Assembly (NCBI RefSeq): GCF_900105675.1
Contig: NZ_LT629786.1
Span: 4,526,001-4,590,000, forward strand
From: Pseudomonas synxantha
Lineage (GTDB): Bacteria; Pseudomonadota; Gammaproteobacteria; Pseudomonadales; Pseudomonadaceae
Direction: 5' to 3'
Length of the DNA: 64,000 nucleotides
Position 1 is the first letter of the stretch. Each line of letters begins with the position of its first letter. Shown piece by piece: positions 44,195 to 54,507 of the stretch. A model generated the notes under the pieces. That model was not told the DNA's origin. It saw only the letters and a program-made list of their open reading frames with translations, and did no database searches. Position numbers and translations under genes: made by a program.

Positions 44195-45358
44195 ATGTCG
44201 ATCAACGTCGAAGACTATTTCGCGCGCGCCACCTTTGACAAAATGAAGGCGTTCGCCGACAAGCAAGAAACCCCGTTCGTGGTGATCGACACCGCGATGA
44301 TCAGCCAGGCCTACGATGACCTGCGCGCCGGTTTCGAATTCGCCAAGGTGTATTACGCCGTCAAGGCCAACCCGGCCGTCGAGATCATCGACCTGTTGAA
44401 AGACAAGGGTTCGAGCTTCGACATCGCCTCGATCTACGAGCTGGACAAGGTCATGGACCGCGGCGTCAGCGCCGACCGTATCAGCTACGGCAACACCATC
44501 AAGAAATCCAAGGACATCCGCTACTTCTATGAGAAGGGCGTGCGCCTGTTCTCCACCGACTCCGAAGCCGACCTGCGCAACATCGCCAAAGCCGCGCCGG
44601 GCTCGAAAGTGTATGTGCGCATCCTCACCGAAGGCTCGACCACGGCCGACTGGCCTTTGTCGCGCAAATTCGGCTGCCAGACCGACATGGCCATGGACCT
44701 GCTGATCCTCGCCCGCGACCTGGGCCTGGTGCCGTACGGCATCTCGTTCCACGTCGGCTCGCAACAGCGCGACATCAGCGTGTGGGACGCGGCGATCGCC
44801 AAGGTCAAGGTGATCTTCGAACGTTTGAAAGAAGAAGATGGCATTGAGCTGAAGCTGATCAACATGGGCGGCGGCTTCCCGGCCAACTACATCACCCGCA
44901 CCAACAGCCTGGAAACCTACGCCGAAGAAATCATCCGTTTCCTCAAGGAAGATTTCGGCGACGACCTGCCGGAAATCATCCTGGAGCCAGGCCGCTCGTT
45001 GATCGCCAACGCCGGCATCCTGGTCAGTGAAGTGGTGCTGGTTGCACGTAAATCGCGCACCGCCGTCGAGCGTTGGGTGTATACCGATGTGGGCAAGTTC
45101 TCCGGCCTGATCGAAACAATGGACGAAGCCATCAAGTTCCCGATCTGGACCGAGAAGAAAGGCGAGATGGAAGAAGTGGTGATCGCCGGCCCCACCTGCG
45201 ACAGCGCCGATATCATGTACGAGAACTACAAGTACGGTTTGCCGTTGAACCTGGCGATTGGTGATCGTTTGTACTGGTTGTCGACCGGTGCCTACACCAC
45301 CAGCTACAGCGCAGTTGAGTTCAACGGGTTTCCGCCGTTGAAATCGTTTTACGTGTAA
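44195..45358 (+). CDS. speC: Ornithine (lysine/ornithine) decarboxylase, PLP-dependent group IV
   Basis: The 387-residue enzyme decarboxylates ornithine to putrescine, the first step of polyamine synthesis. It has the alanine-racemase-like barrel: the PLP Lys is in YAVKANP, followed by FHVGSQ, NMGGGFPANY, ILEPGRSLIAN and the second-subunit catalytic motif GPTCDSAD. This eukaryote-like, roughly 390-residue type is distinct from the large E. coli SpeC. The position next to the piu locus matches P. aeruginosa speC. Some relatives also accept lysine. TAGGAGT precedes the ATG, and a terminator-bearing leader lies upstream. Confidence 0.93.
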   Translation: MSINVEDYFARATFDKMKAFADKQETPFVVIDTAMISQAYDDLRAGFEFAKVYYAVKANPAVEIIDLLKDKGSSFDIASIYELDKVMDRGVSADRISYGNTIKKSKDIRYFYEKGVRLFSTDSEADLRNIAKAAPGSKVYVRILTEGSTTADWPLSRKFGCQTDMAMDLLILARDLGLVPYGISFHVGSQQRDISVWDAAIAKVKVIFERLKEEDGIELKLINMGGGFPANYITRTNSLETYAEEIIRFLKEDFGDDLPEIILEPGRSLIANAGILVSEVVLVARKSRTAVERWVYTDVGKFSGLIETMDEAIKFPIWTEKKGEMEEVVIAGPTCDSADIMYENYKYGLPLNLAIGDRLYWLSTGAYTTSYSAVEFNGFPPLKSFYV

Positions 45359-45371
45359 GACGGTTATAACT

Positions 45372-45402
45372 AAAAAGCCCATGACGTTTCATGGGCTTTT
45401 TT
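45372..45402 (+). terminator. Terminator of speC
   Basis: AAAAAGCCCATGA pairs with TCATGGGCTTTTTT. The A- and T-runs allow it to work for the convergent toxin-antitoxin unit as well. Confidence 0.92.
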
Positions 45403-45421
45403 CTGTCTGTGGTACGCGCCC

Positions 45422-45697
45422 TCAACGATCTTCGCGAACGTGCCATAACCGTAGAATATAAAGTGTCGACTGTTGAATTTCGTAGCGCATTTCGTAATGG
45501 CCGACTAAAAGTCTTCTTACGTCGCGCGGTGAAAACTCTTCAATTCTCTCACCGATGCGCGGATTACCGAGCAGCGCGTCAGGCGCTTGAGACAGTGACT
45601 GCACGATGCGGGCGGCAGCTTCGCGGTTTACAACAGAGAGGAAGTCATATAATCGAGCCAGGTCGGATAACGCTTTACTTGTCCACCTCAGCTCCAT
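45422..45697 (-). CDS. parE: ParE/RelE-superfamily toxin
   Basis: The 91-residue protein shows the ParE/RelE fold pattern: WTSKALSDLARLYDFLSVVN, LLGNPRIGERIEEF, RRLLVGHYEMRYEI and a C-terminal strand LYILRLWHVREDR. ParE toxins poison DNA gyrase whereas RelE relatives cut mRNA; ParE is favoured by the N-terminal helices and the LWHVRE end. It overlaps the antitoxin stop by one base (TGATG), so it is made with its antidote. It is an accessory pair placed between speC and the Sel1-piu genes. Confidence 0.85.
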   Translation of the reverse strand: MELRWTSKALSDLARLYDFLSVVNREAAARIVQSLSQAPDALLGNPRIGERIEEFSPRDVRRLLVGHYEMRYEIQQSTLYILRLWHVREDR

Positions 45698-45963
45698 CAG
45701 CGCGGTACCGGTAGCGGCGAATCGGTGCTCAGGCTATCTGCCCAGGCCTGCACTGCCTGGTGATCGATCACGCGCCCCGCATCTACATCTGCCATAGCCT
45801 CAAGCGTCAGCCGGCTGCGCTCCTCTTCTTGATCGACCCAATCAGCGAGGGCCTGTTTCACCACCCATCCCCGTGAGCGATCCATTCGCGCGGCCATCTG
45901 GTCAACTTTCTGAGCAAGGGCAGTGGGAATATGAGCTGTCATTACTTTGGTTTCGGCACCCAT
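45697..45963 (-). CDS. parD: ParD-like ribbon-helix-helix antitoxin
   Basis: The 88-residue protein begins with a ribbon-helix-helix DNA-binding segment (KVMTAHIPTALAQKVDQMAARMDRSRG, quoted in two parts as KVMTAHIPTALAQKVD and QMAARMDRSRG) that neutralises transcription of its own operon. The C-terminal part (about 50-88, Asp/Val-rich) would wrap the toxin. AGAGAG lies before the ATG. An inverted repeat 43 bases upstream (46006-46024) is a likely autorepression site. Together with the overlapping parE gene it forms a type II toxin-antitoxin module. Confidence 0.85.
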   Translation of the reverse strand: MGAETKVMTAHIPTALAQKVDQMAARMDRSRGWVVKQALADWVDQEEERSRLTLEAMADVDAGRVIDHQAVQAWADSLSTDSPLPVPR

Positions 45964-46005
45964 GAAAACTCTCTTTGCGGATAAATGACAAGCAAGCGAT
46001 TAAAA

Positions 46006-46024
46006 ATGATTCAAGCTTAATCAT
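46006..46024 (-). promoter_or_regulatory. Inverted repeat upstream of parDE
   Basis: ATGATT-7-AATCAT with an AAGCTT centre forms a 19-base operator-like repeat, 43 bases before the antitoxin start. It is a candidate site for the RHH antitoxin. Confidence 0.5.
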
Positions 46025-46106
46025 AGTGACTTAAGCCAGAGCTTCAACCTTTGGTCCTTGCCGTTCATCGACAAACCGGAACACGTGAATGTGTAGAAAC
46101 GGGGTC

Positions 46107-46865
46107 CTACAGCGTTTTCTCCAATTGGTCCGCGTGCCCTTGATAAGCCTCGGCCATGGCGCGAATCTGCGGGTCATTGGCCAGCGCCAGCGCCTTGTGT
46201 GCCGTTCGCAGGAATTTGAGATTCCCGCCTTCCAGCGCCTTGTGCAGCCACTCCAGCGCAGCGTCGATCTGGCCTCTGTCCGCCAGCACCGCCGCATAGC
46301 TGAACTGCCCCCGAAAATCCCCGGCTTCGGCGGAGCGCCGGTACCATTCAAAGGCTGCCTCAAGATCCCTGGGGCAATACTGGCCGCCTTCCAGATAACG
46401 CCCCACCAGGTTCATCGACTTGGCGTGGCCCTGCCCTGCGGCCTGGCGATAAAACGTCAGCGCCTGGGCCTGGTCTTGCATAACGCCGCGGCCGGTAGCC
46501 AACAGGTTGGCGTAGTTGTACTGGCCCCAATCCAACCCGCCTTCGGCTGCCAGCCGATATTCCCGCGCTGCCGCCGCTTCATCGACGGCGCAGCCCCAAC
46601 CATGCTCCAGGCAGCGCCCGGCCATATTGCGCGCCATCAATTGCCCGCCCTGCGCCGCAATCTGGAACCAGCGTAGCGCCAGCGCTTCATCGCGTGCGAT
46701 ACCGCGCCCTTCCAGCAGGATCTGCCCCAGCAACGCCTGGGCATCGACCACGCCTGCCTTGGCCGCGATCAGGATCGCCTGGGCGGCGCGCACCGGGGAA
46801 TCATCGAGCATGGACTGCAATTGCTCGACGTTGAGCACTTCCTGGCGACGCAATAAAAAGCCCAT
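46107..46865 (-). CDS. Sel1-repeat protein of the piu locus
   Basis: The 252-residue protein is built of about five Sel1-type TPR-like repeats (AQALLGQILLEGRG, WGQYNYANLLATGRG, KSMNLVGRYLEGGQY, FRGQFSYAAVLADRG). It has no signal peptide, so it is probably cytoplasmic. Sel1 proteins act as protein-protein scaffolds. The gene starts one base after piuC and is cotranscribed with it; the same pair occurs in P. aeruginosa (PA4515-PA4516). The partner is unknown. Confidence 0.88.
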   Translation of the reverse strand: MGFLLRRQEVLNVEQLQSMLDDSPVRAAQAILIAAKAGVVDAQALLGQILLEGRGIARDEALALRWFQIAAQGGQLMARNMAGRCLEHGWGCAVDEAAAAREYRLAAEGGLDWGQYNYANLLATGRGVMQDQAQALTFYRQAAGQGHAKSMNLVGRYLEGGQYCPRDLEAAFEWYRRSAEAGDFRGQFSYAAVLADRGQIDAALEWLHKALEGGNLKFLRTAHKALALANDPQIRAMAEAYQGHADQLEKTL

Positions 46866-46866
46866 C

Positions 46867-47547
46867 TCAGACCTCGACCCAGCGGCGCAGCAGGTTGTGG
46901 TAGGTGCCGGTGAGCTGGATCAGTGCCGGGTGGTCAGGAACGTCGCGGGTCAGTTGCTGGATCGCGCCGTCCATTTCGAACAGCAGGGTGCGCTGGCTGT
47001 CCTCGCGCACCAGGCTTTGGGTCCAGAAGAACGAGGCATAGCGGACGCCACGGGTCACGGCGTTGACCTTGTGCAGGCTGGAGCCGGGGTACAGCACCAT
47101 GTCGCCGGCGGGCAGCTTGACCCGCTGCAGGCCGAAGGTGTCCTGGATTTCCAGTTCGCCGCCGTCATATTCGTCCGGGTCGCTGAAGAACAGCGTGGAC
47201 GACAGATCGGTACGCACACGTTCAGGGCTGCCTTTGGGTTGGCGTACGGCGTTGTCGATATGAAAGTCGAAACTGCCGCCAGCGGTGTAGCAGTTGAGCA
47301 GCGGCGGGAAGACTTTGTGCGGCAGCGCCGCCGACATGAACAATGGGTTGCCCCACAACCGTTCCAACATGGCCGCGCCGATTTCCTTGGCCAGGGGGTG
47401 GCCTTCGGGCAATTGCAGGTTGTGCTTGGCCTTGGCGGACTGATGCCCGGCAGTGATTTTGCCGTCGGCCCATTCGGTCTCCTCCAGGGCCTGGCGAATG
47501 CGCAACACCTCCTCACGAGAGAACAGGCCGGGAATGTGCAGCAACAT
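46867..47547 (-). CDS. piuC: Fe(II)/2-oxoglutarate-dependent dioxygenase PiuC
   Basis: The 226-residue PKHD-type hydroxylase has the metal triad His-X-Asp in FDFHIDNAV and the distal His in [14 protein letters not shown], with Arg in [11 protein letters not shown] for the co-substrate. The substrate is unknown, but the gene is iron-repressed in pseudomonads and next to the receptor PiuA. It may modify the siderophore or its receptor system. The start [10 protein letters not shown] is chosen over a much longer in-frame reading that runs through the Fur-box region. It is divergent from piuA. Confidence 0.92.
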   Translation of the reverse strand: MLLHIPGLFSREEVLRIRQALEETEWADGKITAGHQSAKAKHNLQLPEGHPLAKEIGAAMLERLWGNPLFMSAALPHKVFPPLLNCYTAGGSFDFHIDNAVRQPKGSPERVRTDLSSTLFFSDPDEYDGGELEIQDTFGLQRVKLPAGDMVLYPGSSLHKVNAVTRGVRYASFFWTQSLVREDSQRTLLFEMDGAIQQLTRDVPDHPALIQLTGTYHNLLRRWVEV

Positions 47548-47576
47548 GAGGCAATACCTGCGATCAGAGAGGCGCC

Positions 47577-47595
47577 AATGGTATTGATTCTTATC
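47577..47595 (-). promoter_or_regulatory. Fur box between piuC and piuA
   Basis: On the minus strand GATAAGAATCAATACCATT resembles the Fur consensus and shares AGAATCAATACCATT exactly with the pfeA box. It lies 30 bases before piuC. A weaker second site (GATGCGAATAGCAATATC, 47666-47683) lies nearer to piuA. Confidence 0.65.
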
Positions 47596-47752
47596 TTCGC
47601 TGTAAAACCCGGGGACGAACGAGATTGCAAAAACCGTAAGAAAAAAGTGTAAAGAATGTAAATTCGATGCGAATAGCAATATCTCGCAATTGATACAAAG
47701 TCTTGTTGGCCCTATATTCCGCGGCCTCACATCCTTGGGGAAGGGACACGTC

Positions 47753-50038
47753 ATGTCGCGCATTCTTATAAAAACACCAGCCAGTTCACCACGCATGCTG
47801 GCCTCGGCCATCGGTGTAGCCTTGAGTGCCAGCTCTGCCGCCCACCTGGCGCAGGCGGCGGAAAACACCGAGCAGAAAGGCGAGCGCAACCCTATCTCCC
47901 TCGGCGCCACCAACATTACCGGCCAGGATCAGGACAACACCTCCTACCAGGTAGAAAAAGCCTCGTCGCAAAAATACACCGCGCCGCTGGTGGACACGCC
48001 GCGTTCGGTCACCGTGGTGCCGCAACAAGTTCTCAAGGACACCGCCGCTACCTCGTTGCAGGATGCCTTGCGCACCGTACCGGGCATTACCTTTGGTGCC
48101 GGTGAAGGTGGCAACCCCCAGGGCGACCGTCCGTTTATCCGTGGTTTTGATGCCCAGGGCGACACTTACCTGGATGGCGTGCGCGACACCGGCGGCCAGA
48201 GCCGCGAGATCTTCGACATCGAGTCGATCGAAGTCAGCAAAGGCCCGAACTCCTCGTTCGGCGGCCGTGGCTCGGCCGGTGGCAGCCTCAACCTGGTAAG
48301 CAAGACCCCACAAGCGCGGGACTTCACCAACGGCGGCTTCACCTACGGTTCCGACCAGACCCGCCGCTACGTGCTCGACGTCAACCGCCAGTTCCTCGAT
48401 GACAGCGCCGCCTTCCGCCTGAACCTGATGAGCCACGAACAAAACGTTGCCGGCCGCGATGCGGTGAACTACGACCGTTGGGGCGTGGCCCCGTCGCTGA
48501 CGTTTGGCCTGGGTACGCCGACCCGCGTCAACCTCAGCTACTACCACATGGAAAGCGATGACTTGCCGGATTCGGGCATTCCCTACGGCTATGGTTCGTC
48601 GACTGCCACTGCCCACGTGCACGACAAACCCACCGATGGCGGCGACAGCAACAATTTCTACGGTTTGAAAAGCCGCGACTTCCGTAAAACTCGCGCTGAT
48701 ATCAGTACGTTCTCCATCGAGCACGACCTGAACGACAACATGACCTTGAAAAACACCCTGCGTCACGGCAGCACCGGTCAGGACTATGTGCTGACCCAAC
48801 CGGATGACAGCAAACTCAACGTCAACAAGTTCGGCACCGTATGGCGTCGCGCTAACAGCCGCGTGTCCACGACCACCACGACCACCAACCAGACCGACCT
48901 GTTCGGCAGCTTCCAGGCCCTGGGCTTCAAGCACAGTTACTCCACCGGCCTGGAATTCACCGGCGAAGAAACCCGCGTCAGCGGCTATACCGTCAGCCCT
49001 AATGCCAACCCGGTGTGCAACCCGGCCAAGGGCGGCGTGGGCGGCCAGTGCACCTCGCTCGGCAACCCGAACCCGGACGACGCCTGGAACGGCAGTGTCG
49101 CGCGCAACTACAACGGCACCAACACCAAGGCCACCAGCCGCGCCGCCTATGTGTTCGACACCATCGAGCTGGATCCGAAATGGCTGCTGAATGTCGGCCT
49201 GCGTTACGACACGTTCGATACCGAAGCCAACACCAACGCCACTACCGGACGCACCAAGATCAAGGATGACAGCCAGTTCTTCAACTGGCAGGCCGGCCTG
49301 GTGTGGAAGCCTTTGGAGAACGGCAGCATCTACGCCTCCTATGCCACCTCGGCCTCACCAGCTGGTGGCCTAGTAGGTGAAGGCGCCGACGGCAACCCAC
49401 TGTCTGCCGGTGCCGCCACCAGCGACTTGCAGCCTGAAGAAACCGTCAACTATGAACTGGGCACCAAGTGGGACCTGTTCCATGATCGTCTGTCCCTGAC
49501 CGCAGCCGTGTTCCGCACCGAGAAGAAAAACACCCGCATCCTGGTCGATACCCTCACCTACGAGAACGGCGGCGAGTCCCAGGTCGACGGTGTGGAATTG
49601 TCGGCCAGCGGCAAGCTTACCGATCACTGGCAAGTGTTCGCCGGCTACACCTACCTGGACAGCGAGCTGGTCAAATCCGGCCTCAACGGGCGTAACGGGC
49701 TAGTGAGTGCCGGCTCCAACAAAGGCAACCAGATGCCCAACACGCCGAAGAACTCCTTCAGCCTGTGGACCACCTACGACATCACGCCCAAGCTGACCGT
49801 CGGCGGCGGCGCGTTCTACGTCGATGAGGTTTACGGCGATGCCGGCAACACCGTGTACGTGCCGTCCTACACCCGCTATGACGCCATGGCCAGCTACAAG
49901 CTGACCAAGAACGTCGACCTGCAACTGAACGTGCAGAACCTGACCGACAAGACCTACTACGACAAGGCCTACTCGGCGCACTTCGCCAACCAGGCGGCGG
50001 GGCGCACCGCGCTGTTGACCACCAGCTTCCACTTCTAA
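47753..50038 (+). CDS. piuA: TonB-dependent catecholate siderophore receptor PiuA (Fiu type)
   Basis: The 761-residue outer-membrane receptor has a signal peptide (about 1-36, AQA-AEN), a plug ([54 protein letters not shown]) and a barrel ending [10 protein letters not shown]. PiuA transports monomeric catechols and is a known uptake route for siderophore-linked beta-lactams in P. aeruginosa. GGGGAAGGGA precedes the ATG; a longer in-frame reading into the promoter was rejected. Fur boxes lie upstream. A terminator follows, and piuB comes next. Confidence 0.92.
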   Translation: MSRILIKTPASSPRMLASAIGVALSASSAAHLAQAAENTEQKGERNPISLGATNITGQDQDNTSYQVEKASSQKYTAPLVDTPRSVTVVPQQVLKDTAATSLQDALRTVPGITFGAGEGGNPQGDRPFIRGFDAQGDTYLDGVRDTGGQSREIFDIESIEVSKGPNSSFGGRGSAGGSLNLVSKTPQARDFTNGGFTYGSDQTRRYVLDVNRQFLDDSAAFRLNLMSHEQNVAGRDAVNYDRWGVAPSLTFGLGTPTRVNLSYYHMESDDLPDSGIPYGYGSSTATAHVHDKPTDGGDSNNFYGLKSRDFRKTRADISTFSIEHDLNDNMTLKNTLRHGSTGQDYVLTQPDDSKLNVNKFGTVWRRANSRVSTTTTTTNQTDLFGSFQALGFKHSYSTGLEFTGEETRVSGYTVSPNANPVCNPAKGGVGGQCTSLGNPNPDDAWNGSVARNYNGTNTKATSRAAYVFDTIELDPKWLLNVGLRYDTFDTEANTNATTGRTKIKDDSQFFNWQAGLVWKPLENGSIYASYATSASPAGGLVGEGADGNPLSAGAATSDLQPEETVNYELGTKWDLFHDRLSLTAAVFRTEKKNTRILVDTLTYENGGESQVDGVELSASGKLTDHWQVFAGYTYLDSELVKSGLNGRNGLVSAGSNKGNQMPNTPKNSFSLWTTYDITPKLTVGGGAFYVDEVYGDAGNTVYVPSYTRYDAMASYKLTKNVDLQLNVQNLTDKTYYDKAYSAHFANQAAGRTALLTTSFHF

Positions 50039-50060
50039 AAGCGGTCAATGCTCCGACCCA

Positions 50061-50093
50061 AGGCCCCACGCATCGGATGCGTGGGGCTTTTGT
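50061..50093 (+). terminator. Terminator of piuA
   Basis: A perfect stem (GCCCCACGCATC with GATGCGTGGGGC) is followed by TTTTG, between piuA and piuB. Confidence 0.88.
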
Positions 50094-50175
50094 GTGTAAA
50101 ACAGAATTTTTCTCGTTAACCCACGGCATAATGCGCGCCGTGAAATAGATATCCAGATGAGCGAGGCGGCCCGAC

Positions 50176-52701
50176 GTGTTGAAGAAAACCCTGTTCCAGT
50201 TGCACTGGTTTTTCGGCATCACTGCCGGGCTGGTGCTGGCCTTGATGGGGGTCACCGGGGCGGCGTACTCGTTCCAGGATGAAATCCTGCGGGCACTCAA
50301 CCCCACCGTATTGAGCGTACAGAAGCGCGAGGCCGGTGTGCTGCCGCCTGCCGAACTGGTACGCAAGCTGGAGGCCACCGAAGGCAAGAGCGTGGCGATG
50401 CTATGGGTGGAAAGCGACAGCGGCAACGCTGCCCGAGTGTCCTTCACCCCGCAGCCGGGGGAGCGTCGTGGCCAGATGCGTTACTTCGACCCCTATACCG
50501 GCGACTACATGGGCGACGCCGTCGGCCAGGATGTGTTTGGTTTTATTTTGCAACTGCACCGCTTCCTCGCCGTCGGCGAAACCGGGCGCAACATCACCGG
50601 CGCCTGCACTCTGATCCTGGTGTTTTTCTGCCTCTCCGGTTTATATCTGCGCTGGCCGCGCCAGGTAAAAAACTGGCGGGTATGGTTGACCCTGGACTGG
50701 CGCAAGAAGGGCCGCAGTTTCAACTGGGACCTGCATTCGGTATTCGGCACCTGGTGTCTGCTGTTTTATCTGTTGGCGGCACTGACCGGACTGTATTGGT
50801 CCTACGACTGGTACAACCAGGGCATGACCAAACTGCTCTCCGACGCGCCGCAAAACGAGCGCATGCGCAAGCGCGGCCCGCCACCTGCCGGCCCTGCTCC
50901 GGTAGCCAACTATGACGCGATCTGGAGCAGCATCTACAGCAGCGCCGGCCCCGACCTGAGTGCCTACAACATCCGCATGCCAGCCATCGCCGGGCAATCG
51001 GCCACCGTGTATTACCTGCTCAAAGACTCGCCCCATGACCGTGCGCTGAACCAGATCAACCTGGACCCGGCCACCGGCGAGGTCACATTCCACGAGCGCT
51101 ACGCCAGCAAGAGCCTCAAATCGCAATTACTCACCAGCGTCTATGCGCTGCACACCGGCAGCTACTTCGGCCTGGTCGGGCGAATCGTGCTCACCGCCAG
51201 CTCATTGCTCATGCCCCTGTTTTTCATCACCGGCTGGCTGCTGTACCTCGACCGCCGCCGCAAGAAGCGCCAGGTACGTAACGCCCGCAATGGCCTGACG
51301 ACCAATCACAGCAATGCGCCGGCCTGGCTGATCGGTTTTGCCAGCCAGAGCGGCTTTGCCGAACAGCTTGCATGGCAAACGGCTGGCCAGTTGCAAGCCG
51401 CGGGCCTGCCGGTGAAGGTGCAGCCCTTGGGCAGCCTCAGCCAAGACGACCTGAGCCAGTCGGAACATGCGTTATTCGTGGTCAGCACTTTCGGCGACGG
51501 CGAAGCGCCCGACAACGCGCGGGGTTTTGAGCGCAGCGTGCTCGGTCAGGATTTACCGCTCAAAGGCTTGAACTACTCGGTACTGGCCCTGGGTGATCGC
51601 CAATATGAGCACTTCTGCGGCTTTGCCCGGCGCCTGCATTTCTGGCTGACCAACCAGGGTGGCAATGCACTGTTCGCCCCGGTGGAAGTTGACAGCGGCG
51701 ACACTGAGGCCTTGCTGACCTGGCAACAGCAACTCGGCCAACTCACCGGTCACGCGCCAGCGGCGGCTTGGCAACCCGCCCAATATGAAACCTGGACACT
51801 GAGCCAACGCACCCTGCTCAACCCTGGCAGCGTCGGCGCCGACGTCTATCTGCTGGGCCTCACACCGCCCTCGGCGCAAAGCTGGCAGGCCGGTGACCTG
51901 GTGGAAATCCTGCCGCGCAACTGCCCCTGGGCCATTGATCACTTCCTCCATGGCCTGGGCCTGGCCGGCAGCGATGGCGTACTGATCGAAGGCCTGGCGC
52001 ACACTCTCGACCAAGCCTTGGCCACCCGCCAATTGCCGGATAACCGCACGCACTTGGTCGGCCTGCATGCCCAAGCCCTGGTGAACGCACTGGTGCCCCT
52101 GGGCATGCGCGAATACTCCATCGCCTCGATCGCCAGCGATGGTGTGCTGGAGCTGATCGTGCGCCAGGAACGCCACGCCGATGGAAGCCTGGGCCTCGGC
52201 TCAGGCTGGCTGACGGAACACGCGGCCATCGGTTCGGGCATCAGTCTGCGCCTGCGCCGCAACAGCGGCTTCCACCTGCCGGATGCGCCGGTGCCGCTGA
52301 TCCTGCTGGGCAACGGCACCGGCCTGGCGGGGTTGCGCAGCTTGCTCAAGGCACGCATCGCCGCTGGCCAGCAGCGCAACTGGCTGCTGTTTGGCGAGCG
52401 CCAGATCGCCCATGACTACCTGTGCCAGGACGAACTGCAAGGCTGGCTCGCCAGTGGCGACCTGGCCTTGCTCGACCTGGCGTTTTCCCGGGATCAGGAA
52501 GAAAAGATCTACGTACAGGACCGCCTGCGCGAATCGGCCGATGTGCTGCGTAAATGGCTGGCGGACGGCGCGGCGATTTATGTGTGCGGCAGTCTGCAAG
52601 GGATGGCGACGGGGGTGGATCAGGCGTTGGTGGATATCCTGGGCACTGCGGCGGTGGAACGCTTGATTGAACAGGGCCGCTATCGCCGGGATGTGTACTG
52701 A
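50176..52701 (+). CDS. piuB: PepSY-membrane/flavodoxin-reductase fusion PiuB
   Basis: The 841-residue protein joins a PepSY-TM ferric-reductase-like membrane part and a soluble flavoprotein part. The membrane part has helices near 10-35, 140-165, 185-215 and 335-365, with conserved His in [13 protein letters not shown] and DLHSVFGTW. The soluble part has a flavodoxin domain (about 380-520, [12 protein letters not shown]) and a sulfite-reductase/P450-reductase-type FAD-NADPH domain (RMEYS-like [33 protein letters not shown]). It likely passes electrons from NADPH through FMN to haem or a ferri-siderophore at the inner membrane. It starts at GTG after GAGGCGG. The position matches P. aeruginosa piuB. 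Its reaction is not proven. Confidence 0.87.
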   Translation: MLKKTLFQLHWFFGITAGLVLALMGVTGAAYSFQDEILRALNPTVLSVQKREAGVLPPAELVRKLEATEGKSVAMLWVESDSGNAARVSFTPQPGERRGQMRYFDPYTGDYMGDAVGQDVFGFILQLHRFLAVGETGRNITGACTLILVFFCLSGLYLRWPRQVKNWRVWLTLDWRKKGRSFNWDLHSVFGTWCLLFYLLAALTGLYWSYDWYNQGMTKLLSDAPQNERMRKRGPPPAGPAPVANYDAIWSSIYSSAGPDLSAYNIRMPAIAGQSATVYYLLKDSPHDRALNQINLDPATGEVTFHERYASKSLKSQLLTSVYALHTGSYFGLVGRIVLTASSLLMPLFFITGWLLYLDRRRKKRQVRNARNGLTTNHSNAPAWLIGFASQSGFAEQLAWQTAGQLQAAGLPVKVQPLGSLSQDDLSQSEHALFVVSTFGDGEAPDNARGFERSVLGQDLPLKGLNYSVLALGDRQYEHFCGFARRLHFWLTNQGGNALFAPVEVDSGDTEALLTWQQQLGQLTGHAPAAAWQPAQYETWTLSQRTLLNPGSVGADVYLLGLTPPSAQSWQAGDLVEILPRNCPWAIDHFLHGLGLAGSDGVLIEGLAHTLDQALATRQLPDNRTHLVGLHAQALVNALVPLGMREYSIASIASDGVLELIVRQERHADGSLGLGSGWLTEHAAIGSGISLRLRRNSGFHLPDAPVPLILLGNGTGLAGLRSLLKARIAAGQQRNWLLFGERQIAHDYLCQDELQGWLASGDLALLDLAFSRDQEEKIYVQDRLRESADVLRKWLADGAAIYVCGSLQGMATGVDQALVDILGTAAVERLIEQGRYRRDVY

Positions 52702-52723
52702 GATTTTCAGACACTGCAGAACC

Positions 52724-52817
52724 CATGTGGGAGGGGGCTTGCTCCCGATAGCGGTATAACAGTCATTTCATTAGTTGGCTGATCCACCGCTATCGGGAGC
52801 AAGCCCCCTCCCACATT
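52724..52817. repeat. REPIN (inverted pair of REP elements)
   Basis: A forward copy (52724-52754) and an inverted copy (52786-52817) with an AT-rich loop lie between convergent piuB and phoD-like genes. Confidence 0.92.
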
Positions 52818-52835
52818 TTTTGACTGCATTCCAGG

Positions 52836-54377
52836 TCAGGCAGGTTGCAGCTTTTGTTCGAACACTGAGATCCCATCCAGGTCGCGCAAAATCACGGTCA
52901 ATTCTGCCGTCTGCCCATCAATCTGCACTTCGCCAAAAAACTGGAAGCCGGCGAACGGCGAAGTGTTTTGCGCCGGCGGTGCCTTCTGGAACACCACTTG
53001 CGGGCCAAAGGTTTTATCCAGCGGATTAGGCCCGAAACTCCCGGCATTCAACGGGCCCGCGACAAACTCCCAGAACGGCTCAAAATCCTGGAACGCCGCA
53101 CGGTCCGGGTGATAGTGGTGCGCTGCGCAATAGTGCACATCGGCCGTCAGCCACACATGGTTGCGCACCTGTTGCGCTCTTAAAAAGCCCAGTAACTCAG
53201 CGATTTCCAGTTCACGCCCCTGCGCCGGGCCGGAGTCGCCGTTAGCGATGGCTTCCCAACGCGGCACACCGGGGCTTACCTCACCGTCAGGCACGCCCAG
53301 GCCGATGGGCATATCGGCGGCAATCACCTTCCACTGCGCTTGCGACCCCTTGAGTTCTCGCTTGAGCCAATCCAACTGTTCGCGACCCAGGAACGGTTTC
53401 TCGCCGCCCAGGTTGTCGTCATTCGGCCCACGGTAGCTGCGCATATCCAGCACAAATACATCCAGCAGCGGCCCATAGCTGAGCTTGCGATAAATACGCC
53501 CGCCGCCGTCGGCACTCTGGCGCCGCATGGGTGAATATTCCAGCCAGGCCTGGCGTGCGCGACCGACGAGGGTGTTGATATCGCGGGTCTGATAACGCTC
53601 GTCCAACTGCTTGCTGGACGACCAGTTATTGATCACCTCGTGATCGTCCCACTGCCAGATCTGCGGCACTTGGGCATTGAAACGACGCACGTTCTCATCC
53701 AGCAGGTTGTAGCGGTAATTGCCGCGATACTCATCCAGGGTCTCGGCGACTTTACTCTTGGCTTGGGTGGTGATGTTGCGCCAGATGCGCCCGCCTTCGG
53801 TGACCAGTTGCGCAGGCACCGGGCCGTCGGCGTAGATGGTGTCGCCGCTGTGGATAAAGAAGTCTGGCAGGCGCAGGCGCATGGCTTCGTAGATGCGCAT
53901 ACCACCGATGTCCGGGTTGATACCGAAGCCTTGGCCGACGGTGTCGCCGCTCCACACAAAGCGGATGTCGCGGCGCTGTTGCGGCACGCTGCGCAAGTGG
54001 CCGAACCAGGGTTCGCTGGCGACACCGGTCTGGGCATCTTCGAAATGCACACGATAGAAAATCGCCTGGTCCACCGGCAAACCGGTGAGTTCCACACGGG
54101 CGGTAAAGTCGGTACGGCTGTCGGCCAGGGGCGAGATGAACTTGCGCGGGTTGCTGAACACACTGCGGGTGTCCCACTCCACCACCATCTTCGCCGGGCG
54201 GTCGCTGCGGCTCCAGATCATCGCACGGTCGCCGAGCAGGTCGCCGGACTGCACCCCGTTAGTGAGTTGCGGCCGGTCCTTCACCGAAGCGATCACCGCC
54301 GGGGCCAGGCCCGGCAACAACAGACCAGCGCCGACGGCTTGCATCACACGGCGGCGGCCGAGATCGAAGTCGCTCAT
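52836..54377 (-). CDS. phoD: PhoD-like alkaline phosphatase/phosphodiesterase
   Basis: The 513-residue protein has a Tat-type signal (GRRRVMQAVGAGLLLPG) and the PhoD N- and C-terminal domains. Metal-site segments include FVWSGDTVGQG, FFIHSGDTIYADGP, WDDHEVINNW and NHVWLTADVHYCAAHHY. PhoD enzymes use Fe(III) and Ca(II) to hydrolyse phosphomonoesters and diesters outside the cytoplasm. The length is usual for the family. It is a single gene flanked by a REPIN downstream and a collapsed REP upstream. No Pho box was recognised upstream. Confidence 0.9.
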   Translation of the reverse strand: MSDFDLGRRRVMQAVGAGLLLPGLAPAVIASVKDRPQLTNGVQSGDLLGDRAMIWSRSDRPAKMVVEWDTRSVFSNPRKFISPLADSRTDFTARVELTGLPVDQAIFYRVHFEDAQTGVASEPWFGHLRSVPQQRRDIRFVWSGDTVGQGFGINPDIGGMRIYEAMRLRLPDFFIHSGDTIYADGPVPAQLVTEGGRIWRNITTQAKSKVAETLDEYRGNYRYNLLDENVRRFNAQVPQIWQWDDHEVINNWSSSKQLDERYQTRDINTLVGRARQAWLEYSPMRRQSADGGGRIYRKLSYGPLLDVFVLDMRSYRGPNDDNLGGEKPFLGREQLDWLKRELKGSQAQWKVIAADMPIGLGVPDGEVSPGVPRWEAIANGDSGPAQGRELEIAELLGFLRAQQVRNHVWLTADVHYCAAHHYHPDRAAFQDFEPFWEFVAGPLNAGSFGPNPLDKTFGPQVVFQKAPPAQNTSPFAGFQFFGEVQIDGQTAELTVILRDLDGISVFEQKLQPA

Positions 54378-54466
54378 GCAGGTGCCCTCTTGAGTATCAA
54401 AAGGGTCACTAAAGCATGCGGGGATGAAGCAGATATGACACCACCCTTACAGCCAAGGAAAATCCA

Positions 54467-54499
54467 AATGTGGGAGGGGGCAAGCCCCTCCCACATTTT
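54467..54499. repeat. Collapsed REP palindrome
   Basis: AAATGTGGGAGGGGG joins CAAGCCCCTCCCACATTT directly with no loop, the same collapsed form as at 38306-38340. It lies just after fruA and may serve as its transcript-end hairpin. Confidence 0.8.
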
Positions 54500-54507
54500 G
54501 AATCCCA

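Noticed and set aside
47548..47916. 123-residue N-terminal extension of PiuC
   Set aside because: It would cover the Fur boxes and the start of divergent piuA; the family starts at [10 protein letters not shown].
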